A stretch of 64,000 bases of DNA. Origin: Alkaliphilus metalliredigens QYMF. GTDB lineage: Bacteria > Bacillota > Clostridia > Peptostreptococcales > Natronincolaceae. The stretch is from positions 930,001 to 994,000 of the forward strand of contig NC_009633.1 of assembly GCF_000016985.1 (NCBI RefSeq), given 5' to 3'. Under the pieces are notes generated by a model. It ran no database searches. It was not told where the DNA came from and was given only the letters and a program-made list of their open reading frames with translations. The translations under genes and the position numbers were made by a program. Below are positions 46,904 to 56,839 of this stretch, in pieces; within the stretch, counting starts at the first letter, position 1; each line of letters begins with the position of its first letter.

Positions 46904-49078
46904 ATGAATTTAACTCACTTAAATGATGAACAGCGAAAGGCAGTAGAGCATACAAAGGGGCCACTACTTCTATTGGCAGGGGCAGGATCGGGGAAAACCA
47001 GAGTACTCACCCATCGAATTGCCTACCTAGTAGAAGAACTAGGTGTTTCCCCATATCATATTTTGTCTATCACCTTTACCAATAAAGCAGCCCGTGAAAT
47101 GAAGGAGCGTATTCATCAGCTCCTGGGAGATGGTTTTCGGGACTTATGGGTCAGTACATTCCATTCCTCCTGTGTACGGATTTTAAGAAGTGAAATTGAC
47201 AAGCTTGGGTATAGTAAAAACTTTGTTATTTATGACACCACAGATCAACAGATTGTCATCAAAGAGTGTTTGAAAAAATTGAATTTAGACGATAAGATGT
47301 ATCAACCCAGAGCTGTATTGGCGGAAATTGGAAAGGCCAAAGATCAACTAATGGGACCCAAGGAATTTCAACAAGAGGTTCAGGGGAGGGACTTTAGAAA
47401 AGAAAAAATAGCAACCATTTATGAAATGTATCAAAACAAGTTGAGAAGTAATAACGCCCTAGACTTTGACGACTTGATTATGAAGACAGTTCAATTGTTT
47501 TTAACACATCCACCGGTTTTAGCTTTCTACCAAGAAAAGTTTAAATACATATTGGTTGATGAGTTTCAGGATACAAATATGGCTCAATATACATTGGTCA
47601 GCCTATTGGCTAAGAAACATCATAATCTTTGTGTTGTAGGAGATGATGATCAGTCAATCTATGGATGGCGTGGTGCTGATATTCGCAATATATTAGGATT
47701 TGAAAAGGATTTTCCTAATACCAGGGTTATTAAATTAGAACAAAATTATCGATCCACTAAAAATATTTTATCTGCAGCCAATGCGGTGGTGGCTAAAAAT
47801 TCAGAACGTAAGGACAAAAAACTTTGGACAGATAATATTCCAGGAGAGGTCATTCAGTATTATAAGGCCAGCAATGAATATGATGAGGCAGGGTATATTA
47901 CCAATGCAATTGATGAAATGAAGGAAACGGAGACGCGTTCCTACAACGATTTCGCCATTTTATATCGAACAAATGCCCAATCCAGGACATTAGAGGAATT
48001 GTTAATGAAAAAGGCAATCCCCTATCGATTACTGGGAGGAACACGATTTTATGATCGAAAGGAAATTAGAGATATTTTAGCTTACTTGAAAATCATTGAA
48101 AATCCTGTGGATGATGTCAATGTCAAACGAATTATCAATGTACCCAAGCGGGGGATTGGGTTAAGGAGTATTGAAAAGCTAGAAATACATGCGGACGAAA
48201 GAGAGTCAAGCTTCTTTAATGCCCTATTGGATGTAGAACTGATGCCGGATCTCTCTACCCGGGTGAAGGTACAATCAAGTAAATTTACTCAAATGATTAC
48301 GAGCCTACGAGACATAAAGGATGAAGTGCCTGTAACAACCATTGTTAAGGAAATATATAAGCAATCAGAATATATTGATGAACTGCATAAGGAAGACACA
48401 GTGGAAGCTAAGGGACGGATTGAAAACTTAGAGGAATTTCTCTCCTTAACCAAGGATTTTGATGAAAATGCAGAAATAAAAACATTGGAGGAATTTCTAG
48501 CTAGGACCTCTCTAGAAACCTCCTTAGATCTAATGGATGAGGACGAAGCAGCTGTTGTGCTCATGACACTTCATAGTGCCAAAGGACTTGAATTTCCAGT
48601 GGTCTTTATACCTGGAATGGAGGAAGGGATCTTTCCGTCATCCATGTCCCTACAAGAGAATAATGAGGAAGAGGAGCGCCGGCTCTGTTATGTGGGAATT
48701 ACCAGAGCAATGGAAAAGCTTTATTTAAGTCATGCAATGATGAGGACATTATACGGTAGAACCAATGCCAATGCAGTTTCTAGATTTATTCGAGAAATTC
48801 CAGAGGAACTCATCACCATGGAAAAACCCTATAATCGGCAGCAAGAAGTTCGAAAAATGCAAACTTCACCCCTATTTAATGGAGGCGGAATGTATCAAAA
48901 ACCCGTTAAACAGGAAAATATAACAGGGGAGATTAAAACAGGAATGAAAATCAAACATCCAAAGTTTGGTGTGGGAACAGTGGTTGCCGCATCAGGAGAA
49001 ATGTTGACAATTGCTTTTCCAAATGCAGGGATCAAGAAAATTTCTACTGCCTTTACACAATTAGAAGTGATTAAATAA
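46904..49078 (+). CDS. pcrA: UvrD/PcrA-type ATP-dependent DNA helicase
   Basis: 3'-5' superfamily 1 helicase for DNA repair and replication-conflict resolution. It is 724 residues: LNDEQRKAVEHTKGPLLLLAGAGSGKTRVLTHR (Q motif and Walker A), STFHSSCVRILR, VDEFQDTNMAQY (motif II), GDDDQSIYGWRGAD (motif III), EQNYRS, LMTLHSAKGLEFPVVFIPGMEEGIFP, and ITRAMEKLYLSHA. The C-terminal Tudor-like end (GMKIKHPKFGVGTV) is typical of PcrA. It is followed by ligA, as in many Firmicutes. Confidence 0.96.
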   Translation: MNLTHLNDEQRKAVEHTKGPLLLLAGAGSGKTRVLTHRIAYLVEELGVSPYHILSITFTNKAAREMKERIHQLLGDGFRDLWVSTFHSSCVRILRSEIDKLGYSKNFVIYDTTDQQIVIKECLKKLNLDDKMYQPRAVLAEIGKAKDQLMGPKEFQQEVQGRDFRKEKIATIYEMYQNKLRSNNALDFDDLIMKTVQLFLTHPPVLAFYQEKFKYILVDEFQDTNMAQYTLVSLLAKKHHNLCVVGDDDQSIYGWRGADIRNILGFEKDFPNTRVIKLEQNYRSTKNILSAANAVVAKNSERKDKKLWTDNIPGEVIQYYKASNEYDEAGYITNAIDEMKETETRSYNDFAILYRTNAQSRTLEELLMKKAIPYRLLGGTRFYDRKEIRDILAYLKIIENPVDDVNVKRIINVPKRGIGLRSIEKLEIHADERESSFFNALLDVELMPDLSTRVKVQSSKFTQMITSLRDIKDEVPVTTIVKEIYKQSEYIDELHKEDTVEAKGRIENLEEFLSLTKDFDENAEIKTLEEFLARTSLETSLDLMDEDEAAVVLMTLHSAKGLEFPVVFIPGMEEGIFPSSMSLQENNEEEERRLCYVGITRAMEKLYLSHAMMRTLYGRTNANAVSRFIREIPEELITMEKPYNRQQEVRKMQTSPLFNGGGMYQKPVKQENITGEIKTGMKIKHPKFGVGTVVAASGEMLTIAFPNAGIKKISTAFTQLEVIK

Positions 49079-49124
49079 CTTGAGTCGTGTCATACTTTCA
49101 AATCAATTCGCTAAATATATTTAA

Positions 49125-51221
<2,097 letters not shown>

Positions 51222-51303
51222 AAATTCGTCTTATGCTACCGCATCGACTCATAGCGCACTTAGATTTTAAACGGGTATTGTTTAAAATCTCAAGTGCTTA
51301 AAT
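51222..51303 (+). repeat. Head-plus-hairpin repeat, copy A
   Basis: 82-bp unit starting right at the ligA stop: head AAATTCGTC...GACTCATAGC, then a hairpin GCACTTAGATTTTAAAC / GTTTAAAATCT(C)AAGTGC with loop GGGTATT and one bulged pyrimidine. Confidence 0.9.
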
Positions 51304-51385
51304 AAATTCGTCTGATGTTATCGCATCGACTCACAGCGCACTTAAATTTTAAATGGGTATTCTTTAAAATTTTAAGTGCTTAAAA
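51304..51385 (+). repeat. Head-plus-hairpin repeat, copy B
   Basis: Direct repeat of copy A at period 82. The hairpin keeps its shape and bulge although the bases differ: the G-C pair of copy A (51263/51289) is A-T here, a compensatory change. Confidence 0.9.
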
Positions 51386-51392
51386 TGGAATA

Positions 51393-51416
51393 TGGGTTGG
51401 AATAAAATCCAACCCA
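51393..51416 (-). terminator. Terminator after microprotein copy 3
   Basis: TGGGTTGGA-ATAAAA-TCCAACCCA; on the reverse strand it is followed by a TATTCCATTTT tail, consistent with ending the reverse-strand microprotein transcript. Confidence 0.7.
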
Positions 51417-51461
51417 CATCACACCTTCAAGCTATGATTTTATGTCAGATTTACTTGAACC

Positions 51462-51635
51462 CTACCAGAAGTATCTGCCACCAAACAGCACAACAAGAAG
51501 CAAGAAGAAGAATAATAAGCTTTCTCGGTTGTCAGCTGTCCAGAATCCACAACGGCAGAAGATTAACACTAACAGTAGGAAGAAGAACAATAAACTACTT
51601 TGACCTCCAAACAATCCTGCTTTAGCTTCAGCCAT
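51462..51635 (-). CDS. Hydrophobic microprotein, FFFLLLV family, copy 3
   Basis: 57 residues: MAEAKAGLFGGQSS, LLFFFLLLVLIFCRCGFW, TADNRE, SLLFFFLLLVVLFGGRYFW. Same two-segment design and Cys-x-Cys as copies 1 and 2 but with a different linker and no Ser-Glu-Val start. AAGGAGGTGACAAAT on the reverse strand precedes the ATG at 51635. It lies next to repeat copies A and B, just as copy 2 lies next to the third repeat copy. Confidence 0.8.
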   Translation of the reverse strand: MAEAKAGLFGGQSSLLFFFLLLVLIFCRCGFWTADNRESLLFFFLLLVVLFGGRYFW

Positions 51636-51743
51636 ATTTGTCACCTCCTTATAATGAGGATTTATTAACCTTTGGTTATTTCATCATATGAACAAATGCT
51701 TTAGATGGTGATAAATGAAAATAAAAAATAAATGGGGAATCGA

Positions 51744-52424
51744 ATGATGAGAAAAATAGTTTATTTTATAATTGGTATTTTATTGTCCATTGTGGTGCTC
51801 TTAACATCTGTTCAAATCATGGCGTTTAATTTAAACCACTTTGAACGCTCCTTTGAAAGATTCAATGTTCCAGAAGTAACTGGAATGGAAATAGATCAGT
51901 TAATGTATACCATTGAAGACGTATTAGAGTATTTTGAAGACGAGCGACCTCTATTAAATACCAGAGCCATTGTGAGAGGGCAAGAACAGGAAGTGTTTGG
52001 TGAAAGGGCAGTTCTTCACATGATTGATGTGAAGGCACTTTTTATAGGTGGGAGAATTGCTAGAAATGTAGGATTAGCACTTATGCTTTTATTAACTGGA
52101 GTTATGATCATAAAAGATACAAAGTGGAAGGTTCACCTAGGTAAAACGGTTTTTATTACAGCAATAGGAAGCTTTTTAATGCTATTATTATTACTGCTCT
52201 TAATGTATGTTGATTTCTATAAATATTTCACGTATTTTCATTTGATCTTTTTTGATAACGATTTATGGATTCTTGATCCTAAAACAGAAATTTTAGTTCA
52301 AATGGTTCCGGAACCTTTTTTCTATGATACAGCAGTCAAAATTATTTTGATTTTTCTAGGGGGTCTATCGGTCTTGGGTGGACTGGGCTGGTGGAGTCAA
52401 AAGAAATACGCAAAAAAACCCTAG
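51744..52424 (+). CDS. DUF1461/TIGR01906 membrane protein, Lit (lipoprotein intramolecular transacylase)-like
   Basis: 226 residues with about four to five spans: N-terminal signal anchor (YFIIGILLSIVVLLTSVQIM), an extracytoplasmic loop, then hydrophobic stretches near 105-125, 135-158 and 200-220. Family members include Lit, which moves an acyl chain on lipoprotein N-termini. The loop has DVLEYF, LNTRAI and a conserved-looking His92 in VLHMIDVK; a second, His166, is in YFHLIFF. These may be the catalytic pair. GGGGA lies 5 nt before ATG 51744. Enzymatic role is inferred from family only. Confidence 0.75.
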   Translation: MMRKIVYFIIGILLSIVVLLTSVQIMAFNLNHFERSFERFNVPEVTGMEIDQLMYTIEDVLEYFEDERPLLNTRAIVRGQEQEVFGERAVLHMIDVKALFIGGRIARNVGLALMLLLTGVMIIKDTKWKVHLGKTVFITAIGSFLMLLLLLLLMYVDFYKYFTYFHLIFFDNDLWILDPKTEILVQMVPEPFFYDTAVKIILIFLGGLSVLGGLGWWSQKKYAKKP

Positions 52425-52446
52425 GAGGAAAGCCTCCTAGGGTTTT
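52415..52446. terminator. Bidirectional terminator
   Basis: AAAACCCTAGGAGG-AAAG-CCTCCTAGGGTTTT; a 14-bp stem that overlaps the stop of the Lit-like gene and precedes the convergent rubrerythrin-like gene end. Confidence 0.95.
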
Positions 52447-52448
52447 CA

Positions 52449-52862
52449 CTATTTTATTGAAGTTTTTCGGGGATCAGTAAGTTTTTTTAGTAGATTCAAA
52501 TAATTTTTTTCATGTTCAGCTTCAATTTTACCTACCTCATGAAAAAAAGAAGCAATTTCATCTAATTCTTCTTGTCGTGCTATTCGTTCAAACTCTTTGT
52601 ACATGGTGGTCCATTCATAGTGTTCACTTTGAGCAGCCATCCTTAAATTAGTCACTGAGTCTTGAACACCATTTAAAAATTCGAAGATAATTCGACCATG
52701 CTCTTCCTCCTGCTTTGCTGACTCTTGGAAAACGTCTGCTACTTCATTCAGGCCCTCTTGTCGTGCAATCTTAGCAAAAAAAGCATATTTATTCCTAGCT
52801 TGGCTCTCACCAGAAAAAGCAGTCCAAAGGTTTTTTTCGGTTTGTGTTCCTTTCAAATTCAT
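52449..52862 (-). CDS. Rubrerythrin-type ferritin-like diiron protein without rubredoxin domain
   Basis: 137 residues forming a four-helix diiron bundle. Iron-ligand motifs are in FSGESQARNKY, KQEEEHGR (ExxH) and a second KIEAEHEKNY (ExxH). The C-terminal rubredoxin Cys4 domain of full rubrerythrin (about 190 residues) is absent and the protein ends naturally with RKTSIK. Members detoxify peroxide in anaerobes, but electron supply to this short form must come from another protein. GGGGTGAG precedes the start on the reverse strand. Confidence 0.88.
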   Translation of the reverse strand: MNLKGTQTEKNLWTAFSGESQARNKYAFFAKIARQEGLNEVADVFQESAKQEEEHGRIIFEFLNGVQDSVTNLRMAAQSEHYEWTTMYKEFERIARQEELDEIASFFHEVGKIEAEHEKNYLNLLKKLTDPRKTSIK

Positions 52863-53093
52863 TTATCTCACCCCTATAGTTGTTTTCCTAATTAATCGAT
52901 ACATGATAGATTCTACTAAATATTGTAACATACTTTTACGAAAAGTAGAATGAGAGTATCAGTGAATCTGTTTTAGCAGGGTAATCAAACAGCTAAGTGT
53001 TAAGCTGCCTAGAAAAGAATAAGAGAAATAATGGAATGGGCAATGATGTTTTGAGTAGATAGACAAGGGTATAATAAAAAAAATTTAGAATGA

Positions 53094-53122
53094 TTGACAC
53101 AAAAAAAACCAAGTGATATACT
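53094..53122 (+). promoter_or_regulatory. Sigma-A promoter of feoAB operon
   Basis: TTGACA (53094-53099), 17-nt spacer, TATACT (53117-53122), near consensus, 47 nt ahead of feoA. Confidence 0.8.
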
Positions 53123-53133
53123 GAAAACAACAA

Positions 53134-53152
53134 AATAATGAAAATCATTATC
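53134..53152 (+). promoter_or_regulatory. Fur box downstream of the feoAB promoter
   Basis: AATAATGAAAATCATTATC matches the 19-bp Fur consensus GATAATGATAATCATTATC at 17 positions. Its place just after the -10 fits repression by Fe-loaded Fur. Confidence 0.88.
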
Positions 53153-53168
53153 ATGAGGGGGAATACAT

Positions 53169-53384
53169 ATGTCTCTATACAATTACCATATAAAGCAGCA
53201 ATGTGTTGTTGAACAATTACCTGCAATTGGGTTGCTGAAATCCTTAGGGATGAGAGTGGGATTAACTGTGTCCATCGTTTCAAAACAGCCATGGGGAGGA
53301 CCTGTTATTGTTCAGGTTGGGAAGAGAAGTATTGCTATTGGGAAGGATGTAGCAGAACAGATTGTCGTGAAGGGGGTAGCTTAA
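53169..53384 (+). CDS. feoA: Ferrous iron transport protein A
   Basis: 71-residue SH3-like accessory of the FeoB ferrous transporter. The core is SLGMRVGLTVSIVSKQPWGGPVIVQVGKRSIAIGKDVAEQI, read across residues 22-62, typical of FeoA. GAGGGGG precedes ATG 53169. It ends directly before feoB. Confidence 0.9.
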   Translation: MSLYNYHIKQQCVVEQLPAIGLLKSLGMRVGLTVSIVSKQPWGGPVIVQVGKRSIAIGKDVAEQIVVKGVA

Positions 53385-55148
53385 TTGGGGTGTCATGAAG
53401 TTGAAGAAAAAATACAACGTGGATCGGAAGATGGACTAAGGGTCCTCTTAATGGGAAATCCTAATGTGGGCAAAAGTGTCATCTTTTCAAAGTTAACAGG
53501 AAAAGAAGTGCTAGCAGCAAACTATACTGGAACAACGGTGAGTTTCACCAAGGGTAATATACATTTTGGAAATAAGAAGGGAACGCTGATTGATGTGCCA
53601 GGGACTTATTCATTAAAGGCTACCTCGCCAGCTGAAGAGGTGGCAGTAGATTTAATGAAGGAAGGTGCAGATGTAATCATTTTTGTGCTAGATGCCACAA
53701 ATCTAGAGCGGAACCTTAGTTTAGCATTACAAGTCAAGCAATATGGAATCCCTACTGTATTTGCTCTTAATTTAGGAGATGTAGCAGAGCATAAAGGAAT
53801 AACCATTGACACACAAAAGCTAGAGGCAGAATTGAATGCACCTGTGATTCCAACCATTGCCACTCGAAATATAGGATTAAAGAATGTTTTAGAAAAGGCC
53901 TGGGAAGTTGCTTTACATAACTTAAGTGATGATAATGAGTATTGCTTGCAGCACGAAGATACTTGGGAAGAAGCGACTAGAATTACTAAGGCAGTTGAAA
54001 GCTATGAATATAAGGAACCTACCTTATGGGATCGGATAGAGGATTTGACTTTAAAACCATTTCCAGGTATTCCAATTGCAATGTTAGTTTTAGTACTATC
54101 ACTTGGTTTCGTTGTAGGTGGAGGAAAGGCTATTAGAGCTACTATTTTTCTTCCTTTACTTAATAATTTTTATGCACCATTTATGATGAATCTTGTATCG
54201 AATTTTGTCCAAGAGGGAATGGCTTTTAATATTCTAGTGGGAGACTACGGTGTTTTGATTAAAGCAATTGAGTGGCCCTTTGCCTTGATTTTGCCCTATG
54301 TCACCCTGTTTTATATTGTTTTGTCATTTTTAGAGGATAGTGGATATTTACCTAGACTAGGAGCTTTAGCTGATGGCGCACTTCGGAGAGTTGGAATTCA
54401 AGGTGGTAATATTATTCCATTTATAATGGGATATGGTTGTGCTGTGCCTGCGATTCTAGGAACAAGATCAGCCACTAGCTTCAAGGAACGTCTGACTGTC
54501 AGTATGCTGGTTTCACTAGCAGTACCATGTGTAGCACAATCGGGAGCTTTTTTTGCCCTTTTGGGAGATCAGTCAATTGTTGTTTTGATTGCAACGTATT
54601 TAGTTTCTTTTGCAGCGATTGTAATAGGTGGAATGATTTTAAATCGAGTGATTCCTGGAAAAATTGATCCCATATTGTTGGAAATGCCTAATCTTTTAAT
54701 GCCTAATATAGGAGCGTTACGAAAGAAGATATGGATTCGAATAAGAGATTTTATGATTGAAGCAGAAGTACCGATGATTCTTGGGATTGCCTTTGCAGCA
54801 TTTATTGCAGAGACTGGTGTACTCAATGCTGTGAATCATTTTGTTGAACCCTTGGTTGTGGGTTGGTTAGGGTTACCTGCTGAAGCAAGCTTAGGATTAA
54901 TGCTTGGGGTTGTGAGAAGAGAGTTAGCTGTATTACCACTATTAGAGCTTGACCTGACCACAGCTCAGCTGTTCGTCGGTTCGGTAGTGGCGCTATTTTA
55001 TCTACCCTGCTTGTCTGTTTTGGCAGTGTTGATTAAAGAGTTTCGCTTGAAGATCGCTCTAGGGATTGCTGGAGCCACCATTTTTATTGCTTTCTTTGTG
55101 GGGGGACTTATTAATCATTTTATTAAATTCTTTGGAATTGTTCTATAA
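53385..55148 (+). CDS. feoB: Ferrous iron transport protein B, compact form
   Basis: Membrane Fe2+ transporter with an N-terminal GTPase domain: G1 GNPNVGKS, G2 TGTTVS, G3 DVPGTYSL, and G4-like NLGD where NxxD is expected. The membrane part has the two gate regions with GYGCAVPAILGTR and VALFYLPCLSVLAV. Length is 587 residues against about 650-750 in many relatives, so it lacks some of the usual spacer or spans. TTG 53385 begins immediately after the feoA stop with AAGGGGG upstream, implying coupling. Repressed by Fur through the upstream box. Confidence 0.92.
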   Translation: MGCHEVEEKIQRGSEDGLRVLLMGNPNVGKSVIFSKLTGKEVLAANYTGTTVSFTKGNIHFGNKKGTLIDVPGTYSLKATSPAEEVAVDLMKEGADVIIFVLDATNLERNLSLALQVKQYGIPTVFALNLGDVAEHKGITIDTQKLEAELNAPVIPTIATRNIGLKNVLEKAWEVALHNLSDDNEYCLQHEDTWEEATRITKAVESYEYKEPTLWDRIEDLTLKPFPGIPIAMLVLVLSLGFVVGGGKAIRATIFLPLLNNFYAPFMMNLVSNFVQEGMAFNILVGDYGVLIKAIEWPFALILPYVTLFYIVLSFLEDSGYLPRLGALADGALRRVGIQGGNIIPFIMGYGCAVPAILGTRSATSFKERLTVSMLVSLAVPCVAQSGAFFALLGDQSIVVLIATYLVSFAAIVIGGMILNRVIPGKIDPILLEMPNLLMPNIGALRKKIWIRIRDFMIEAEVPMILGIAFAAFIAETGVLNAVNHFVEPLVVGWLGLPAEASLGLMLGVVRRELAVLPLLELDLTTAQLFVGSVVALFYLPCLSVLAVLIKEFRLKIALGIAGATIFIAFFVGGLINHFIKFFGIVL

Positions 55149-55173
55149 TATTGAATATTAAGGTGTGACTAGA

Positions 55174-55821
55174 ATGATTATAGTTCGTGTGATAACAAAA
55201 TTATTTGAAAGATTAATTGTAGTCTTTCCATTAGGAGCCCATGTATTATTTAGGTTATATTATTGTAAAATTGTAAAAAGAGAAATGCTACTGGGAGAAG
55301 TAACAGAGTCAGATCAAGTGCTTTGTATTGGTGGTGGGCCAATTCCCGCCACCGCATTGGAAATCGCCAGACAAACGGGAGCTCGTGTAAGCGTAATTGA
55401 TAATGACCCAAGGGCTGTGAAAATGGCTCGAAGATTTGTCCGTGAATTGAAATTAAATGAAGCAGAAAGAATAGAAGTGATGTTTGGGGATGGAAAGCGG
55501 ATCGATGCAAAAGGGTATACCATCGTACACATCGCTAAACAAGCATATCCTCATGACCAAATTTTAAAGAATATATTAGGTCGAGCCCCTGGGGGAGCAA
55601 GAATTTTAGTGAGATGTGAGCAGAATGAGATCAAGCAATTTCATGCCCATGTTCCTGAGATGACCTCCTGCAACAAAGGGCAGTGCATTTTTCATAAACA
55701 TTCACAAAGTCAACGGGCTACCATCGTATATACCAAGGAACAGAGGAGGGATAAGATTGAAGAAACTCCTTTCTCTTTTGACTATGTTAGGCATTATCAT
55801 AATCATCGGTCGGTGGGTTGA
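55174..55821 (+). CDS. Rossmann-fold SAM-dependent enzyme, nicotianamine-synthase/methyltransferase-like
   Basis: 215 residues. The SAM-site-like region is VLCIGGGPIPATALEIARQTG (GGGPIPAT replaces the usual GxGxG), followed by VSVIDNDPRAVKMARRFV, a pattern reminiscent of nicotianamine synthases (GSGPLPLT and DIDPLANSMA). The C-terminal part has MTSCNKGQCIFHKH. AAGGTG precedes ATG 55174. It lies 25 nt after feoB and overlaps the next membrane gene by 65 nt, so it belongs to the iron operon. Making a metal-binding small molecule is a possibility, not shown; a plain methyltransferase is the alternative. Confidence 0.65.
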   Translation: MIIVRVITKLFERLIVVFPLGAHVLFRLYYCKIVKREMLLGEVTESDQVLCIGGGPIPATALEIARQTGARVSVIDNDPRAVKMARRFVRELKLNEAERIEVMFGDGKRIDAKGYTIVHIAKQAYPHDQILKNILGRAPGGARILVRCEQNEIKQFHAHVPEMTSCNKGQCIFHKHSQSQRATIVYTKEQRRDKIEETPFSFDYVRHYHNHRSVG

Positions 55822-56755
55822 TTGGCAAGGTTTCGTATATACCTTTAATCAAATAAGCCTGCCAAGATTAATTCTTGCATGTTTGCTTCAGCTCATTACC
55901 TTGGGATTAATTTCTTTTCAATGGATTAAAATGGGACAATACCTTAACTTGAGAATCTGTTTTTGGAAAATGTTAGACATTAATTTGACAGGCACCTTTG
56001 TTGAAAGTATCACCCCCTCAGTAAAAGCAGGAGGAGAAGCCACAAAGGCCATGATGCTGTGTTCTCAATTTAAACACTCTATCAGTGAAGCAGTCAGTTT
56101 AGTGGGATTACAAAAAACTATCAGTTCAATAGGTTTTATGATCATGAGTGGCATGAGTGTGTTGTGGTTTTTATTATTCACAGGTATTCCCATGGCGGAC
56201 AAGAAGATCGTCGGAGGAACGTTCATCCTATTTGTACTATTTATCACGACATTATTATGGTTGCTGATGTCGTCTGAAATCCATTGGCTCTGGGCTAAAA
56301 TACCGATAAAACAAGAAAAGCAACTGAAACTAATGCAAATTGTAAATGAGTTCCAAGGAAATTTCCGAAATGCTTTAAGGGACCGACGTTTTTTTGCTAT
56401 TCAATTAATGTTATCATTGGGAATTTGGAGTTTGTTTGCAGTAAAAGCCTATTTAATAGGCCAGGCATTGGGGCTAGAAATAGGCTTCTTTGCCATTGCT
56501 TTAACAACCTATATTTCGTATATGGTGGCCATGGTACCATTAACCCCTGGAGGGATAGGTACATTTGAGGGTATGGCGATTCTACTGATGGGATCCTTAG
56601 GGGTACCCACAGCAAAGGCAGCAGCCTTTGCCCTCATATTGAGATTTGTGACTTTTTGGTTTGTTTTTTTACTTAGTGCCCTTTATCTACTTATAAAAAA
56701 TGCAATTAAGATAATTACTAAAAATAGCACTACCGACGCACCATCACCCTATTAA
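55757..56755 (+). CDS. YbhN/LPG-synthase-like membrane protein (flippase-type domain)
   Basis: 332 residues with about eight spans, of the lysylphosphatidylglycerol-synthase transmembrane/UPF0104 family: MLDINLTGTFVESITPSVKAGGEATKAMML near residues 72-100, FAVKAYLIGQALGLEIGFF, and MVPLTPGGIGTFEGMAILLM near the end, the family signature. No aminoacyl-transfer domain follows. The TTG start at 55757 is supported by GAGGAGGG, placing the first 65 nt inside the previous gene. Function in this operon is unknown; lipid or small-molecule transfer across the membrane is a guess. Confidence 0.8.
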   Translation: MKKLLSLLTMLGIIIIIGRWVDWQGFVYTFNQISLPRLILACLLQLITLGLISFQWIKMGQYLNLRICFWKMLDINLTGTFVESITPSVKAGGEATKAMMLCSQFKHSISEAVSLVGLQKTISSIGFMIMSGMSVLWFLLFTGIPMADKKIVGGTFILFVLFITTLLWLLMSSEIHWLWAKIPIKQEKQLKLMQIVNEFQGNFRNALRDRRFFAIQLMLSLGIWSLFAVKAYLIGQALGLEIGFFAIALTTYISYMVAMVPLTPGGIGTFEGMAILLMGSLGVPTAKAAAFALILRFVTFWFVFLLSALYLLIKNAIKIITKNSTTDAPSPY

Positions 56756-56788
56756 TTCATAATATGAATGAATAGGGTGATTTTTTTC
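56743..56788 (+). terminator. Terminator of the feoAB operon
   Basis: ATCACCCTATT and AATAGGGTGAT pair over an 17-nt loop, followed by TTTTTTT. Confidence 0.9.
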
Positions 56789-56839
56789 TACTAAAAAAAG
56801 CTCCCTATGTTGAAGAAACAAAGAGAGGGAGGAGAGAAA

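Noticed and set aside
53385-55148. Short FeoB (587 residues) considered as truncated.
   Set aside because: Both gate motifs and the C-terminal spans are present and the next gene follows normally, so it is a compact form rather than a broken gene.
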